Source: Desulfobulbaceae bacterium
GTDB lineage: Bacteria; Desulfobacterota; Desulfobulbia; Desulfobulbales; Desulfobulbaceae
DNA: 19,085 bases
Direction of reading: 5' to 3'
Assembly: GCA_003508005.1 (NCBI GenBank)
Contig: DNUE01000083.1
Location: forward strand, 1 to 19,085
Part shown: in pieces, positions 7,960-14,834 of the stretch
How the letters are laid out: the number at the start of each line of letters is the position of its first letter
Numbering within the stretch: position 1 is the first letter of the stretch
The notes under the pieces: model-generated
The model's input: the letters and a program-made list of their open reading frames with translations, nothing else
The model's database searches: none
Told to the model about the DNA's origin: nothing
Made by a program: the position numbers and the translations under genes

Positions 7960-9012
7960 TTATTTCACCGGATTGGTATAGCTGAAACCGGTACCCATGA
8001 AGCCCAGGCTGAAGCCAACACCGCTATAGAATGATCTGGAACCGCTGGCCTCCACAAAGATGACATCTCCGTCTCGCAGCAACATTTCCTGCCACGGGTT
8101 GCCCTTGATGCTGCTGTATCGTTTTTCCTTCATGGCAACGATGTCGTTTATGGAAATCTGGACAATTTCCCTGGTCCCATCTTTGCCCTTTCTGATTAAC
8201 TTGATGTCCTCGTCATCGGCATAACTGGCAAGCCCCCCGGCGGATGCGATGGCGCTGTCTATGGTCATTTCGCCGTCGATTTTATACGGTCCCGGCCGCC
8301 TTACCGCACCGTCAACCTGGATCATGTCGCTTTCAGGTATAAAGATGACGTCTCCCCCCTGGATCAGCATGTTCAATTCAACCCGACCCTCAGTCAGCAG
8401 TGCATCCAGGTCCACCAGAAAGACCCGGTTGTCCGTGCTGTTCGCTTCCTTTCTGGTCACATAGGCGATATCGCCAGCTGTGTCGGCCAATCCGCCGGCC
8501 AGGGCCAGGACCTCCAGCAGCCTTTTCCTGGACTGCGTTTCAAAGGTTCCGGGCTGTTTCACCGAGCCGACCAAGGTGATCTGCTGGTTCATCCGCTCCT
8601 TGACGAACAGGGATACATGAGCGCTGTGCATGTAATCCTTGAGCAGCGCCTCCTCGATTTTTTTCTCCGCCTCGCTGGAACTTAGGCCTTCAATATGCAC
8701 CCGGCCAAGCAGGGGCATGGACACATCACCGCGGGAACTGACCTGGGTCTCGGTGTTCAGTTCAGTCGATTCGAAGACAGAGATCGTTATCAGGTCTCCT
8801 GCGCCAAGGATATAGTCAGTGTGATCACCTTCGGTTGTTGCGGCCTGGGCTGTTGTAAAGGCGCCTTGGGGAATGAATTTATCCGAGTTCGTTGCCTGGG
8901 CGGCGGTTTTCTGTTGAAACTCTTCCAGAGTGACGGTGGGCTGCAGTTGCTGGCGGGCGCAGCCGGCCAAGGCCACGGCGACGAGGAGAATAAGAAAAAC
9001 GGTTCTCTGCAT
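7960..9012 (-). CDS. Wza-type polysaccharide export lipoprotein (SLBB domains)
   Basis: 350 residues. The N-terminus is a lipoprotein signal with lipobox LAGC (Cys18), so the mature protein should be lipid-anchored in the outer membrane. The polysaccharide export domain (about 62-140) begins YILGAGDLITISVFESTELN and includes VSSRGDVSMPLLGRV. Two SLBB-type modules follow (about 148-225, VGSVKQPGTFETQSRKRLLE, and about 235-320, VDGAVRRPGPYKIDGEMT). In the family it forms the octameric outer-membrane channel that works with Wzz and its kinase. The length agrees with Wza-like proteins. It lies second in the operon, 119 bases after the FecR-like gene. Confidence 0.9.
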   Translation of the reverse strand: MQRTVFLILLVAVALAGCARQQLQPTVTLEEFQQKTAAQATNSDKFIPQGAFTTAQAATTEGDHTDYILGAGDLITISVFESTELNTETQVSSRGDVSMPLLGRVHIEGLSSSEAEKKIEEALLKDYMHSAHVSLFVKERMNQQITLVGSVKQPGTFETQSRKRLLEVLALAGGLADTAGDIAYVTRKEANSTDNRVFLVDLDALLTEGRVELNMLIQGGDVIFIPESDMIQVDGAVRRPGPYKIDGEMTIDSAIASAGGLASYADDEDIKLIRKGKDGTREIVQISINDIVAMKEKRYSSIKGNPWQEMLLRDGDVIFVEASGSRSFYSGVGFSLGFMGTGFSYTNPVK

Positions 9013-9097
9013 GAGCGGGATTTCAATTCAATGGAGACGGGAAGCAGGGCCTCCCCTCTCCGCTATGTGGAAAGAATAGTGCTCGATTACTCCGTAT

Positions 9098-9120
9098 CGC
9101 TGGCGAGCATGAAACCAGCG
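9098..9120 (-). repeat. Small hairpin between FecR-like and wza-like genes
   Basis: The 119-base gap between the first two EPS genes contains an inverted repeat, CGCTGG paired with CCAGCG across an 11-base loop. There is no T-run behind it, so it is not a standard terminator. It could stabilise mRNA ends or modulate the polarity of the operon. Its function is unknown. Confidence 0.35.
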
Positions 9121-9131
9121 TTGCGAACATT

Positions 9132-9938
9132 CTACCGGTTTGGGCTTGCGGGAGGACGAGGTGCTGGAGGTTCCGGAGGCGGAGGCGCCGGTGGTTCCCC
9201 ACCATCGTCGTCATCATTTGCATTGTGCCAGATCAGGGCGCTCCCTAAACCAACAGCTCCCACCACGCCGACACCCACAACCAGGGTGGTGAGCTGGGGG
9301 TTATCAGTCAGATTCGCCCAGCTGAAGGTCCCTTCCTGGGCATCGGATTCCTCACCGGAACTCTTTTCTTCCACGCCTTTCACGTCATCCGGTACATCGA
9401 CCATGGCCAGGACAATCGATTGGCCCGGATTTACGGTCTGAGTCCCCTGATCGGTCTGGACGATCATGGAGCCGGTGTCCATCCCAATTTCAGTGATATC
9501 GTCCTTGACCGAGATGAATCCCTTCACAGCGGACTCTTTGGCAACCGGTGCAATAAAACCCTCAGTTTTTACGTAGTAGCTGTTTGGTGAATAAAAGGAA
9601 AAACGCTGGCTTGCATCCATGACAACGAAATAGATCTTTCCGGATCCAACAAAGAGGCTGACGGAATCAGCTGACTCCTTGAGCGCAAAATTCGTCTGAT
9701 CGACCGCGCTCAGCGAGATGCCCTGCATTTTTACCATGCAGGTCCCTTCACAGGAAATCAGGGCGTTTTCATCCAAAGGCCCCTGTTCTGTATAAGTGGT
9801 GATCGGCAGGCCGTTTTTGATCAGGGTGACCTTTCCGTTAGTCATGATTCTGCCCTTGGTTGCGGCGTGTGCAGCGGAAAATGCAGAAAACAGCAGGAAC
9901 ACGACTGCAAGTACAATTTTTCCTGGGAGATTTTTCAT
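9132..9938 (-). CDS. Secreted FecR-like protein, first gene of EPS operon
   Basis: 268 residues. A Sec signal peptide (about 1-25, ending SAAHA) leads into a beta-rich domain (about 26-190) with features of FecR-like domains: GRIMTNGKVTLIKNG, VSLFVGSGKIYFVV and a later TDQGTQTVNPGQSIVL. A second hydrophobic segment (about 217-239) is followed by an Asp run and a short Pro-rich tail (EPPAPPPPEPPAPRPP). It would be periplasmic and held to the membrane near its C-terminus. FecR-domain proteins are frequent in EPS loci of Desulfobacterota, but the exact role is not known. The start is well supported by GAGGA (9946-9950) seven bases before ATG. A long AT-rich leader lies upstream. Confidence 0.7.
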   Translation of the reverse strand: MKNLPGKIVLAVVFLLFSAFSAAHAATKGRIMTNGKVTLIKNGLPITTYTEQGPLDENALISCEGTCMVKMQGISLSAVDQTNFALKESADSVSLFVGSGKIYFVVMDASQRFSFYSPNSYYVKTEGFIAPVAKESAVKGFISVKDDITEIGMDTGSMIVQTDQGTQTVNPGQSIVLAMVDVPDDVKGVEEKSSGEESDAQEGTFSWANLTDNPQLTTLVVGVGVVGAVGLGSALIWHNANDDDDGGEPPAPPPPEPPAPRPPASPNR

Positions 9939-9959
9939 AGTTAATTCCTCGGCACGACC

Positions 9960-9978
9960 TGAAAATACATTATTTTCA
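9960..9978. promoter_or_regulatory. Perfect inverted repeat upstream of EPS operon (operator candidate)
   Basis: TGAAAATA and TATTTTCA flank a three-base centre (CAT): an 8-bp perfect dyad lying 22 to 40 bases before the ATG of the first EPS gene and covering the proposed -10 box. It could be a repressor site or an RNA hairpin in the leader. No regulator gene is seen next to it. Confidence 0.45.
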
Positions 9979-9991
9979 AAGTTATTATCAA
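9962..9991 (-). promoter_or_regulatory. Candidate promoter for EPS operon
   Basis: On the minus strand TTGATA (9986-9991) and TATTTT (9962-9967) are 18 bases apart, a plausible sigma-70-type pair about 25 bases before the start codon of the FecR-like gene. The whole region is AT-rich, so other pairs could be drawn, and the prediction is weak. The -10 hexamer lies inside a perfect inverted repeat (9960-9978). Confidence 0.35.
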
Positions 9992-10108
9992 ATAATTATT
10001 AGTATTGGATATCATTTTTGTACTCAAAGAGCAATACATTAAATGCATTTTGCGCTCAATCGATTCGAAAAAACATGAAAAGTCAGACAGCTAGTTTACG
10101 GAACCGAA

Positions 10109-10121
10109 GTGAAATTTTCAC
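10109..10121. promoter_or_regulatory. Inverted repeat GTGAAA-T-TTTCAC
   Basis: A perfect 6-bp dyad around a single central base, flanked by a copy of GTTTAC on the left (10094-10099) and one overlapping its right end (10122-10127). It lies about 170 bases before the EPS start and 175 before pyrF, a place suited to an upstream activator. It could be chance in AT-rich DNA. Confidence 0.35.
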
Positions 10122-10170
10122 GTTTACTTGCTGATATTTAATATATTTTGCCTAATCATGATTTTCACGA

Positions 10171-10187
10171 TGATGCGGTTTGCATCA
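10171..10187. promoter_or_regulatory. Inverted repeat TGATGC-GGTTT-GCATCA
   Basis: A perfect 6-bp dyad with a 5-base centre, nearer to pyrF than to the EPS operon. No ORF covers it. It could serve as a regulator site or a weak RNA hairpin. Confidence 0.3.
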
Positions 10188-10295
10188 AGTGTATTCTTCT
10201 TGTGCGGAGCCCGACGTATTGGTAAGTTTTATGTATATTTATCGCATGAGGTTATCCCCAATTAATTTTCAGTTGGTTGTCGTGGGAGTGCGACT

Positions 10296-11006
10296 ATGAA
10301 GATTATCCCCCTGAACGAGCGCATTATCTTTGCCCTTGATTTCCCCGAGCCGGAGCTGGCGGCGCAGTGGGTAAGGAAGCTGGACAGCCACCTCCGGTTC
10401 TTCAAGGTGGGGCTGCAGCTCTTTCTCGCCGGCGGCTGGCCGGTGGTTGAGGACATCATCGGGCGCGGCAACAAGGTGATGCTCGACCTGAAATTTTTCG
10501 ATATCCCGGAGACCGTGCATCTGGCCGTGCGGCAGCTGCAGAACCGGGGGGTGAGCTTCGCGACCATCCACGGCAACCGGCCGATCATCGAGGCGGCGGT
10601 GGCGGACAAAGGCGAGATGAAGGTGCTGGCGGTGACCGTTCTGACCAGCTTTGACGAGTCGGATATGGTTGAGATGGGCTTCACCGGGTCGGTGCGCGAC
10701 CTGGTGCTGATCCGCGCCCGCAAGGCCCTGGCGCTGGGCTGCGACGGCGTGGTCGCCTCCGCCCTGGAGGCAACGCCCCTCCGCGACGAGCTGGGAAAGA
10801 ATTTTCTGGTGGTGACCCCGGGCATCCGCCCCGGCCTGAATCGCGACGTGGAACGTGACGACCAGCGGCGGGTGGCCACGGCCTTGCAGGCAATAGCCGA
10901 CGGCGCGGACCACGTGGTCATCGGCCGGCCGATCAGCACCGCGCCGGACCCGGTGGCCGCGGTGGCCGCGATCCAGGAGGAAATCGCCAGGGGGCTCAGC
11001 TCCTAA
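10296..11006 (+). CDS. pyrF: Orotidine 5'-phosphate decarboxylase
   Basis: 236 residues. This cytoplasmic enzyme converts orotidine 5'-phosphate to UMP, the last step of de novo pyrimidine synthesis. The active-site signature LDLKFFDIPETV (about 67-78, with the D-x-K-x-x-D charge network) is intact. The family start (RIIFALDFPEPELAAQWV) and the phosphate-binding end (VVTPGIRP, then ADHVVIGRPI) are also present. Length and layout fit the short bacterial pyrF class. TGGGAG (10283-10288) seven bases before ATG supports the start. It is the only plus-strand gene recognised in the window, apparently monocistronic, and converges on the DMT transporter gene. No terminator is obvious behind it. Confidence 0.95.
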   Translation: MKIIPLNERIIFALDFPEPELAAQWVRKLDSHLRFFKVGLQLFLAGGWPVVEDIIGRGNKVMLDLKFFDIPETVHLAVRQLQNRGVSFATIHGNRPIIEAAVADKGEMKVLAVTVLTSFDESDMVEMGFTGSVRDLVLIRARKALALGCDGVVASALEATPLRDELGKNFLVVTPGIRPGLNRDVERDDQRRVATALQAIADGADHVVIGRPISTAPDPVAAVAAIQEEIARGLSS

Positions 11007-11017
11007 AATGCATAAAA

Positions 11018-11050
11018 TGGGGTCAGGTCTTGCAATCATGCAGTTATGCT
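11018..11050. repeat. Possible mobile-element or REP-like remnant
   Basis: Just after pyrF the sequence TGGGGTCAGGTCTTGCAATC resembles short ends I remember next to IS200-like/REP-associated transposases in deltaproteobacterial genomes, followed by ATGCAGTTATGC. No transposase frame is present, and no second copy lies in this window. The assignment rests on memory of similar sequences only. The rest of the gap (11051-11157) shows nothing I can name. Confidence 0.3.
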
Positions 11051-11157
11051 GTTCGCGAGCCGTATATGGCAGGCATGCGAGTGGCGGGCTGGACCTCTGC
11101 GGGAGGGGGAGGCAATTACGGATTATATCGTAAAAAGGTTTAGTTGCAACAATGAAT

Positions 11158-12093
11158 TTATGATTTTATGGACGTCCCCAACAAGGATTCTGCGCCCCGC
11201 TGGACGACGACCATTGCCAGGACGATAACCGGCACGCCGAGGAGGGACTGCAGGGGCGGCAGGCCGTGGCCGAGCAGCCAGTCGATGGCCACGACCAGCG
11301 GCGGGTAGAGGTAGCTGTAGGCCATGACCCTGGTCGGCCCCAGGCGCAGGGTGGCGAACTGGGTCAGGAAGAAGGTGACGATGGTGCAGAATATCGCCAG
11401 GTAGAGGATGCCCCACCAGATCATGGGCGCGACCTCCTGCCAGCGGACGGCGGGCAGGCGGTCCAGGCCGGCCGGGACGAGCCAGAGGCTGCCGGTCACC
11501 AGTACCCAGAAGGTCATCACCGCCATGGATTCCCCCCGGTGCAGGAGCTTGACCAGCGGGGTGTAGGCGGCCATGAACAGGCAGCCGATGAAGAAGATGA
11601 CATCCCCCCTGCCCAGTTCCAGGGCAAGCAGTTTCCCGATATCCCCCTGAAAGATGACCCAGAGCGCCCCGGCCATGGCCAGGGCGAGCGCAAGCAGGCG
11701 GTACCTGCCGAGCCGTTCCCGCAGGACCGCCGCGCTGTACATCCCGGAGATGCCCGGGACCAGAGTGAAGATGACGCTGGTGTTGAAGGCGGTGGTGGAG
11801 CGCAGGGATTCGAACATCAGCCAGAAGAACATGATCAGGGCGCCGCTGATCACGCTGTAGCGGCCGAGCGCGGGCCAGCCCGGCCAGGCGAGGCCGAAGC
11901 GCCTTCGGATATAAGGCAGGAAGAGCAGGGCGGCGAGGATGAAGCGGACCAGGGTGAGGATGATCGGGTCGAGCCCGGCGGTGATCGCCTTGCCCACGGT
12001 GAAGGAGGTGGAGACCAGGATGGCCGCCAGCAGCATCAGGAGGTGCAGGGCCCACAGCGGCGGGGCGGCAGTCGTGCCGGCGGACCGGCTCAT
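11158..12093 (-). CDS. EamA/DMT-superfamily membrane transporter
   Basis: 311 residues with about ten hydrophobic helices arranged as two similar five-helix halves. The first half has AILVSTSFTVGKAITAGLDP, LTLVRFILAALLFLPYI and the FNTSVIFTLVPGISGMYSAAVLRERL motif typical of EamA proteins. The second has FFIGCLFMAAYTPLVKLL and, near the end, VMAYSYLYPPLVVAIDWLLG. Members export metabolites or amino acids; the substrate cannot be told. The start ATG overlaps the stop of the upstream inositol-phosphatase gene as ATGA, so the pair is translationally coupled. Whether the two functions are linked is unknown. Confidence 0.85.
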   Translation of the reverse strand: MSRSAGTTAAPPLWALHLLMLLAAILVSTSFTVGKAITAGLDPIILTLVRFILAALLFLPYIRRRFGLAWPGWPALGRYSVISGALIMFFWLMFESLRSTTAFNTSVIFTLVPGISGMYSAAVLRERLGRYRLLALALAMAGALWVIFQGDIGKLLALELGRGDVIFFIGCLFMAAYTPLVKLLHRGESMAVMTFWVLVTGSLWLVPAGLDRLPAVRWQEVAPMIWWGILYLAIFCTIVTFFLTQFATLRLGPTRVMAYSYLYPPLVVAIDWLLGHGLPPLQSLLGVPVIVLAMVVVQRGAESLLGTSIKS

Positions 12094-12905
12094 GCGAGGG
12101 CGTCGATGAGCAGGGGATGCAGCCGGCTGTTGCTCGCCAGGATTTCCCCGCGGAAGGGGGAATAGGGCTGGCCGCCGAAGCCGGTGACCCGGCCGCCGGC
12201 CTCTTCGACCAGCAGCCAGCCGGCGGCGGTGTCCCAGGGCTTGAGTGCAAACTCCCAGAAGCCGTCCAGCCTGCCGCAGGCAACGTAGGCCAGGTCCACG
12301 GCCGCGGCGCCCATGCGGCGGATGTCCCGCACCTTGGGCAGGACGCTGCGGGTCTGGGCGAGCACTTGGTCGACGTACTTGTGGATGTCGTAGGGAAAGC
12401 CGGTGGCCACCAGGGCCTGCACCAGGAAGTCGGTGGCGGTGACCTGGATCCGCTGGTCATTGAGCCAGGCGCCGCCGCCCCTGCTCGCGCAGAACAATTC
12501 GTCCTGCATGGGGCAGTAGATCACCCCGGCCAGGGGCTGTCCCTGATCGAGCAGGCCGATGGACACGGCAAAGACGGGAATCCCGTGCGCGAAATTGGTG
12601 GTGCCGTCCAGCGGGTCGATGATCCAGGCGCGCTGCTCCGCGACCGCCTCCCCCAGGTACGATTCCTCCGCCATAATAGCAATGCCCGGCGCGTCTTCGG
12701 CCAGCGAGGCGATGATCGCGCTCTCCGAGGCGACGTCGGCCTCGGTGACCAGGTCGATTTCGCCCTTCATCCTGATCGTGTGCGGTCGGGGGTACAGCTC
12801 CCGGATGATGAAGCCCGCTGTGACCGCGGCCCGGGAGGCGGCCAAGAGCAGGGGTCGCAGTTCCGGGGCGGGACAGTTTTTGATGGCCTTGTCGATGCGT
12901 TGCAT
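12090..12905 (-). CDS. suhB: Inositol-monophosphatase-family phosphatase (SuhB-like)
   Basis: 271 residues. Mg-dependent phosphatase of the IMPase family, which hydrolyses myo-inositol phosphates and related sugar phosphates. The metal-binding motifs are clear: VTEAD (about 53-57), MAEES (about 78-82), IIDPLDGTTNFAHG (signature, about 96-109) and LKPWDTAAGWLLVEEAGG (second signature, about 218-235). In some bacteria SuhB also helps rRNA processing; that cannot be judged here. The gene lies 30 bases behind rsmI on the same strand and overlaps the transporter gene by 4 bases. No good Shine-Dalgarno site precedes the ATG; a poly-A run directly before it is the only feature. Confidence 0.88.
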   Translation of the reverse strand: MQRIDKAIKNCPAPELRPLLLAASRAAVTAGFIIRELYPRPHTIRMKGEIDLVTEADVASESAIIASLAEDAPGIAIMAEESYLGEAVAEQRAWIIDPLDGTTNFAHGIPVFAVSIGLLDQGQPLAGVIYCPMQDELFCASRGGGAWLNDQRIQVTATDFLVQALVATGFPYDIHKYVDQVLAQTRSVLPKVRDIRRMGAAAVDLAYVACGRLDGFWEFALKPWDTAAGWLLVEEAGGRVTGFGGQPYSPFRGEILASNSRLHPLLIDALA

Positions 12906-12935
12906 GGTTTTTTTTGGGTTGAGGTTGCTGGAGGT

Positions 12936-13790
12936 TCACTCCTCCCCGTGCCACACAGCCAGGGCCTCCCGGTATACCGTGTTGCGGGGAAGATCGAGGT
13001 CTTCGCTGATGCGGCGGACCGCCTCCTTCAGGGTCATTTCCGGCTGGCGGCGGTACCAGGCGAGAAGCTCGCGCAGATCCTCGGGTTTGCTCTCCTGCGC
13101 GGCCTCCTGCGGCTGGATGATGAGGACCATCTCCCCCTTGATGCCACCGGCCACCCTCTCGAGCAGGGCGGACAGGGTGCCCGGGATGCATTCCTCGTGC
13201 AGTTTGGTCAGCTCCCGGCAGAGCAGGGCCTGCCGGTCGCCGAGGGCGGCCAGGCAGTCTTCCAGGCAGGCCCTGATCCGGTGCGGCGACTCATAGAAAA
13301 CCAGGGGCCAGGGCAGGGCGGCCAATCCCTTGAACAGGGAGCGGCGGGCTGCCTGCCGGGGCGGGGAGAAGCCGCCGAAGAAAAAGGCGTTTTCCTCGAG
13401 GCCGGCCACGGAGACGGCGACCGCCAGGGCGGAGGGCCCGGGAACCGGCACAATCCTGATCCCGGCGGCCCTGGCCTGCCGGACGAGGACCGCGCCGGGG
13501 TCGGAGAGCCCGGGGGTGCCCGCATCGGAAACCAGGGCGATATCCTGGCCGGCGGCGAGCTTCGCAAGCAGCAGTTCGGCCTTGTACTGTTCCTTTTCCC
13601 GGTAGTAGCTGGTCAGCGGCGTGGCGAGCCCCAGGTGGCTGAGCAGTTTGCGGGTATGGCGGGTGTCCTCGCAGGCGATGAGCGACACCTCGGCCAGGGT
13701 CCGCCTGGTCCGGGGCGAGATGTCCTCCAGGTTGCCGATGGGCGTGGCGACGACGTAAAGGGTGCCGCGATTGTTCGAGTTGTCGGTCAT
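12936..13790 (-). CDS. rsmI: 16S rRNA (cytidine-1402-2'-O)-methyltransferase RsmI
   Basis: 284 residues. Tetrapyrrole-methylase-fold enzyme that uses S-adenosylmethionine to methylate the 2'-O of C1402 in 16S rRNA. The family hallmarks are present in order: TLYVVATPIGNLEDISPR at the N-terminus, ACEDTRHTRKLLSHL, LVSDAGTPGLSDPG, VPGPSALAVAVSVAGL, FFFGGFSPP, VFYESPHRI, RELTKLHEE and IKGEMVLII. The C-terminal helical region (about 225-284) matches the usual extension. It heads the minus-strand group rsmI, suhB-like and transporter. Its promoter should lie in 13791-14091. Confidence 0.95.
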   Translation of the reverse strand: MTDNSNNRGTLYVVATPIGNLEDISPRTRRTLAEVSLIACEDTRHTRKLLSHLGLATPLTSYYREKEQYKAELLLAKLAAGQDIALVSDAGTPGLSDPGAVLVRQARAAGIRIVPVPGPSALAVAVSVAGLEENAFFFGGFSPPRQAARRSLFKGLAALPWPLVFYESPHRIRACLEDCLAALGDRQALLCRELTKLHEECIPGTLSALLERVAGGIKGEMVLIIQPQEAAQESKPEDLRELLAWYRRQPEMTLKEAVRRISEDLDLPRNTVYREALAVWHGEE

Positions 13791-14091
13791 CAGCTGGCCG
13801 TTGGCGGAAAGGTCAATATTGGGTTAATGGGTTGAGATTTGATGAAAAGACAATCTCCGGCATTGCGCAAGCAACGTTTCAACCTGAAATACTGTAAACT
13901 GCCAACTGCCAACTGCCAACTTATTTAGTGGTTTTCGGTTTCCCAGATGGAAGTTCGAAACAGACCAAATTCACAAAGTATATATATAACCGGGGGGAAA
14001 CGGTGGTTTTGCTTTCGTGCAGGATTTTGCCGGGGCGAGTCAGGGATTGGAGGGAGGAATCAAGTGATCTGTTACCCCCCGGGTGGCGCAA
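13791..14091. other. Intergenic region between RiPP cassette and rsmI
   Basis: About 300 bases with no credible gene. It contains a heptamer tandem repeat (13897-13921) and a TATATATATA stretch near 13980. I find no strong intrinsic terminator for the peptide cassette and no clear rsmI promoter. Short frames here on the plus strand are antisense to the S26 gene and have no recognisable content. Confidence 0.5.
13897..13921. repeat. Heptanucleotide tandem repeat (AACTGCC)n
   Basis: Three full copies and a partial fourth copy of AACTGCC (13897-13903, 13904-13910, 13911-13917, then AACT). The array is non-coding, lying about 107 bases before the rsmI start. Such short arrays can change copy number by slippage. 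No function is evident. Confidence 0.75.
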
Positions 14092-14823
14092 TTACCTGGC
14101 CTGTTCAGCAATCTTATCCGGAAGCGGCAGGGAGGATTCGTCGAAGAACAGGCGGTACGGCAGGCGGATGCGCCAGCGGCGGGTAGTGTGGTCGAAGACG
14201 CCGATGATTTTCCGGCCAGCCATGAGCCGGTAGTCTGTCCGGTCACGGTTGCCAAAACTGTAGAGTTGGAAACGGCAGCCTTGGAGCGGAAGACGGGCTT
14301 TCAGAATACCGTGACGGATCACCCTGGAGAGCGGGCGAAGCAGAACGATCAGAACAGACAGAGACCGCCTGCGCAGAGAACAGTGCGCGGCAAGGAGCCG
14401 GCCGGCTGTTCCGCCATGGACGGGCCGTCGACCTGTCTGCCGGTAGGCGGCGACCACACGGCCGATGATCTCCCTCTCAGTCAGCAGCCAGGGGTCATCG
14501 CTGTTGCTGTTGTCGCCCCGGGTCCGAAAACCGGCAGGCGAGCTGGTGATGATCCGATGGATGACATAACGGTAAGCAATGGGTGCGGTACAGAGGATGA
14601 CGTCCCCTGGTTCGGGCCGGTGAGCGTCGGTATAGGGGACAATCTCCAGCAGATCCTGGGTGGCCAGAGTGGGGTGCATGCTGGGTCCGCGATAGGCACA
14701 GAAAAATTTCTGCGCAATTTTTTTTCGGTTGTTGTCATTGCCCTCATTTGAGACCGCGTCAACAGCCATGATGGCGGATGTTGCCAGGGTTCCCTCTGCA
14801 AGGAAAATGGAAGAGGTTGCCAT
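14092..14823 (-). CDS. S26-family signal-peptidase-like protease of RiPP cassette
   Basis: 243 residues from ATG at 14823. It has the three boxes of Ser/His-type signal peptidases (SipW/Sec11 class): nucleophile box RGPSMHPTL with Ser48, YVIHRII with His89, and RGDNSNSDD (102-110). The Lys of ordinary LepB enzymes is replaced by His, as in that class. The C-terminal part (about 150-243) is basic and not recognised. It lacks the strong N-terminal membrane helix of typical signal peptidases, so it may be cytoplasmic or only peripherally bound. The frame can also begin with GTG at 14838 as GTGA with the upstream stop, but AAAAGGA (14829-14835) five bases before ATG 14823 favours the shorter form. 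As last gene of the cassette it is a good candidate for removing the leader of the modified peptide (inference). Confidence 0.75.
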   Translation of the reverse strand: MATSSIFLAEGTLATSAIMAVDAVSNEGNDNNRKKIAQKFFCAYRGPSMHPTLATQDLLEIVPYTDAHRPEPGDVILCTAPIAYRYVIHRIITSSPAGFRTRGDNSNSDDPWLLTEREIIGRVVAAYRQTGRRPVHGGTAGRLLAAHCSLRRRSLSVLIVLLRPLSRVIRHGILKARLPLQGCRFQLYSFGNRDRTDYRLMAGRKIIGVFDHTTRRWRIRLPYRLFFDESSLPLPDKIAEQAR

Positions 14824-14834
14824 GGGGATCCTTT

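Larger units (their letters stand above)
9939..10295. promoter_or_regulatory. AT-rich divergent intergenic region, EPS operon / pyrF
   Basis: 357 bases without a gene separate the minus-strand EPS operon from plus-strand pyrF. The stretch is far more AT-rich than the flanking genes and should contain promoters for both sides. It holds at least four dyads: 9960-9978 (8-bp arms), AAATGCATTT at 10041-10050, GTGAAA/TTTCAC at 10109-10121 and TGATGC/GCATCA at 10171-10187. GTTTAC occurs twice (10094-10099, 10122-10127). I see no convincing sigma-54 site, no clear pyrF promoter and no riboswitch. Confidence 0.6.

Noticed and set aside
11266..12165. 299-residue plus-strand frame opposite the DMT transporter
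   Set aside because: Glu/Gln/Gly-rich mirror of a membrane-protein gene; no domain visible.
12117..13835. 572-residue open frame on the plus strand
   Set aside because: It is antisense to rsmI and the suhB-like gene, whose motifs are unmistakable. GC-rich codons leave the opposite strand open, and the translation is a low-complexity Gly/Gln/Ala mix.
14083..14751. 222-residue plus-strand frame opposite the S26 gene
   Set aside because: Antisense to a gene with an intact protease motif set; no recognised domain or ribosome site.
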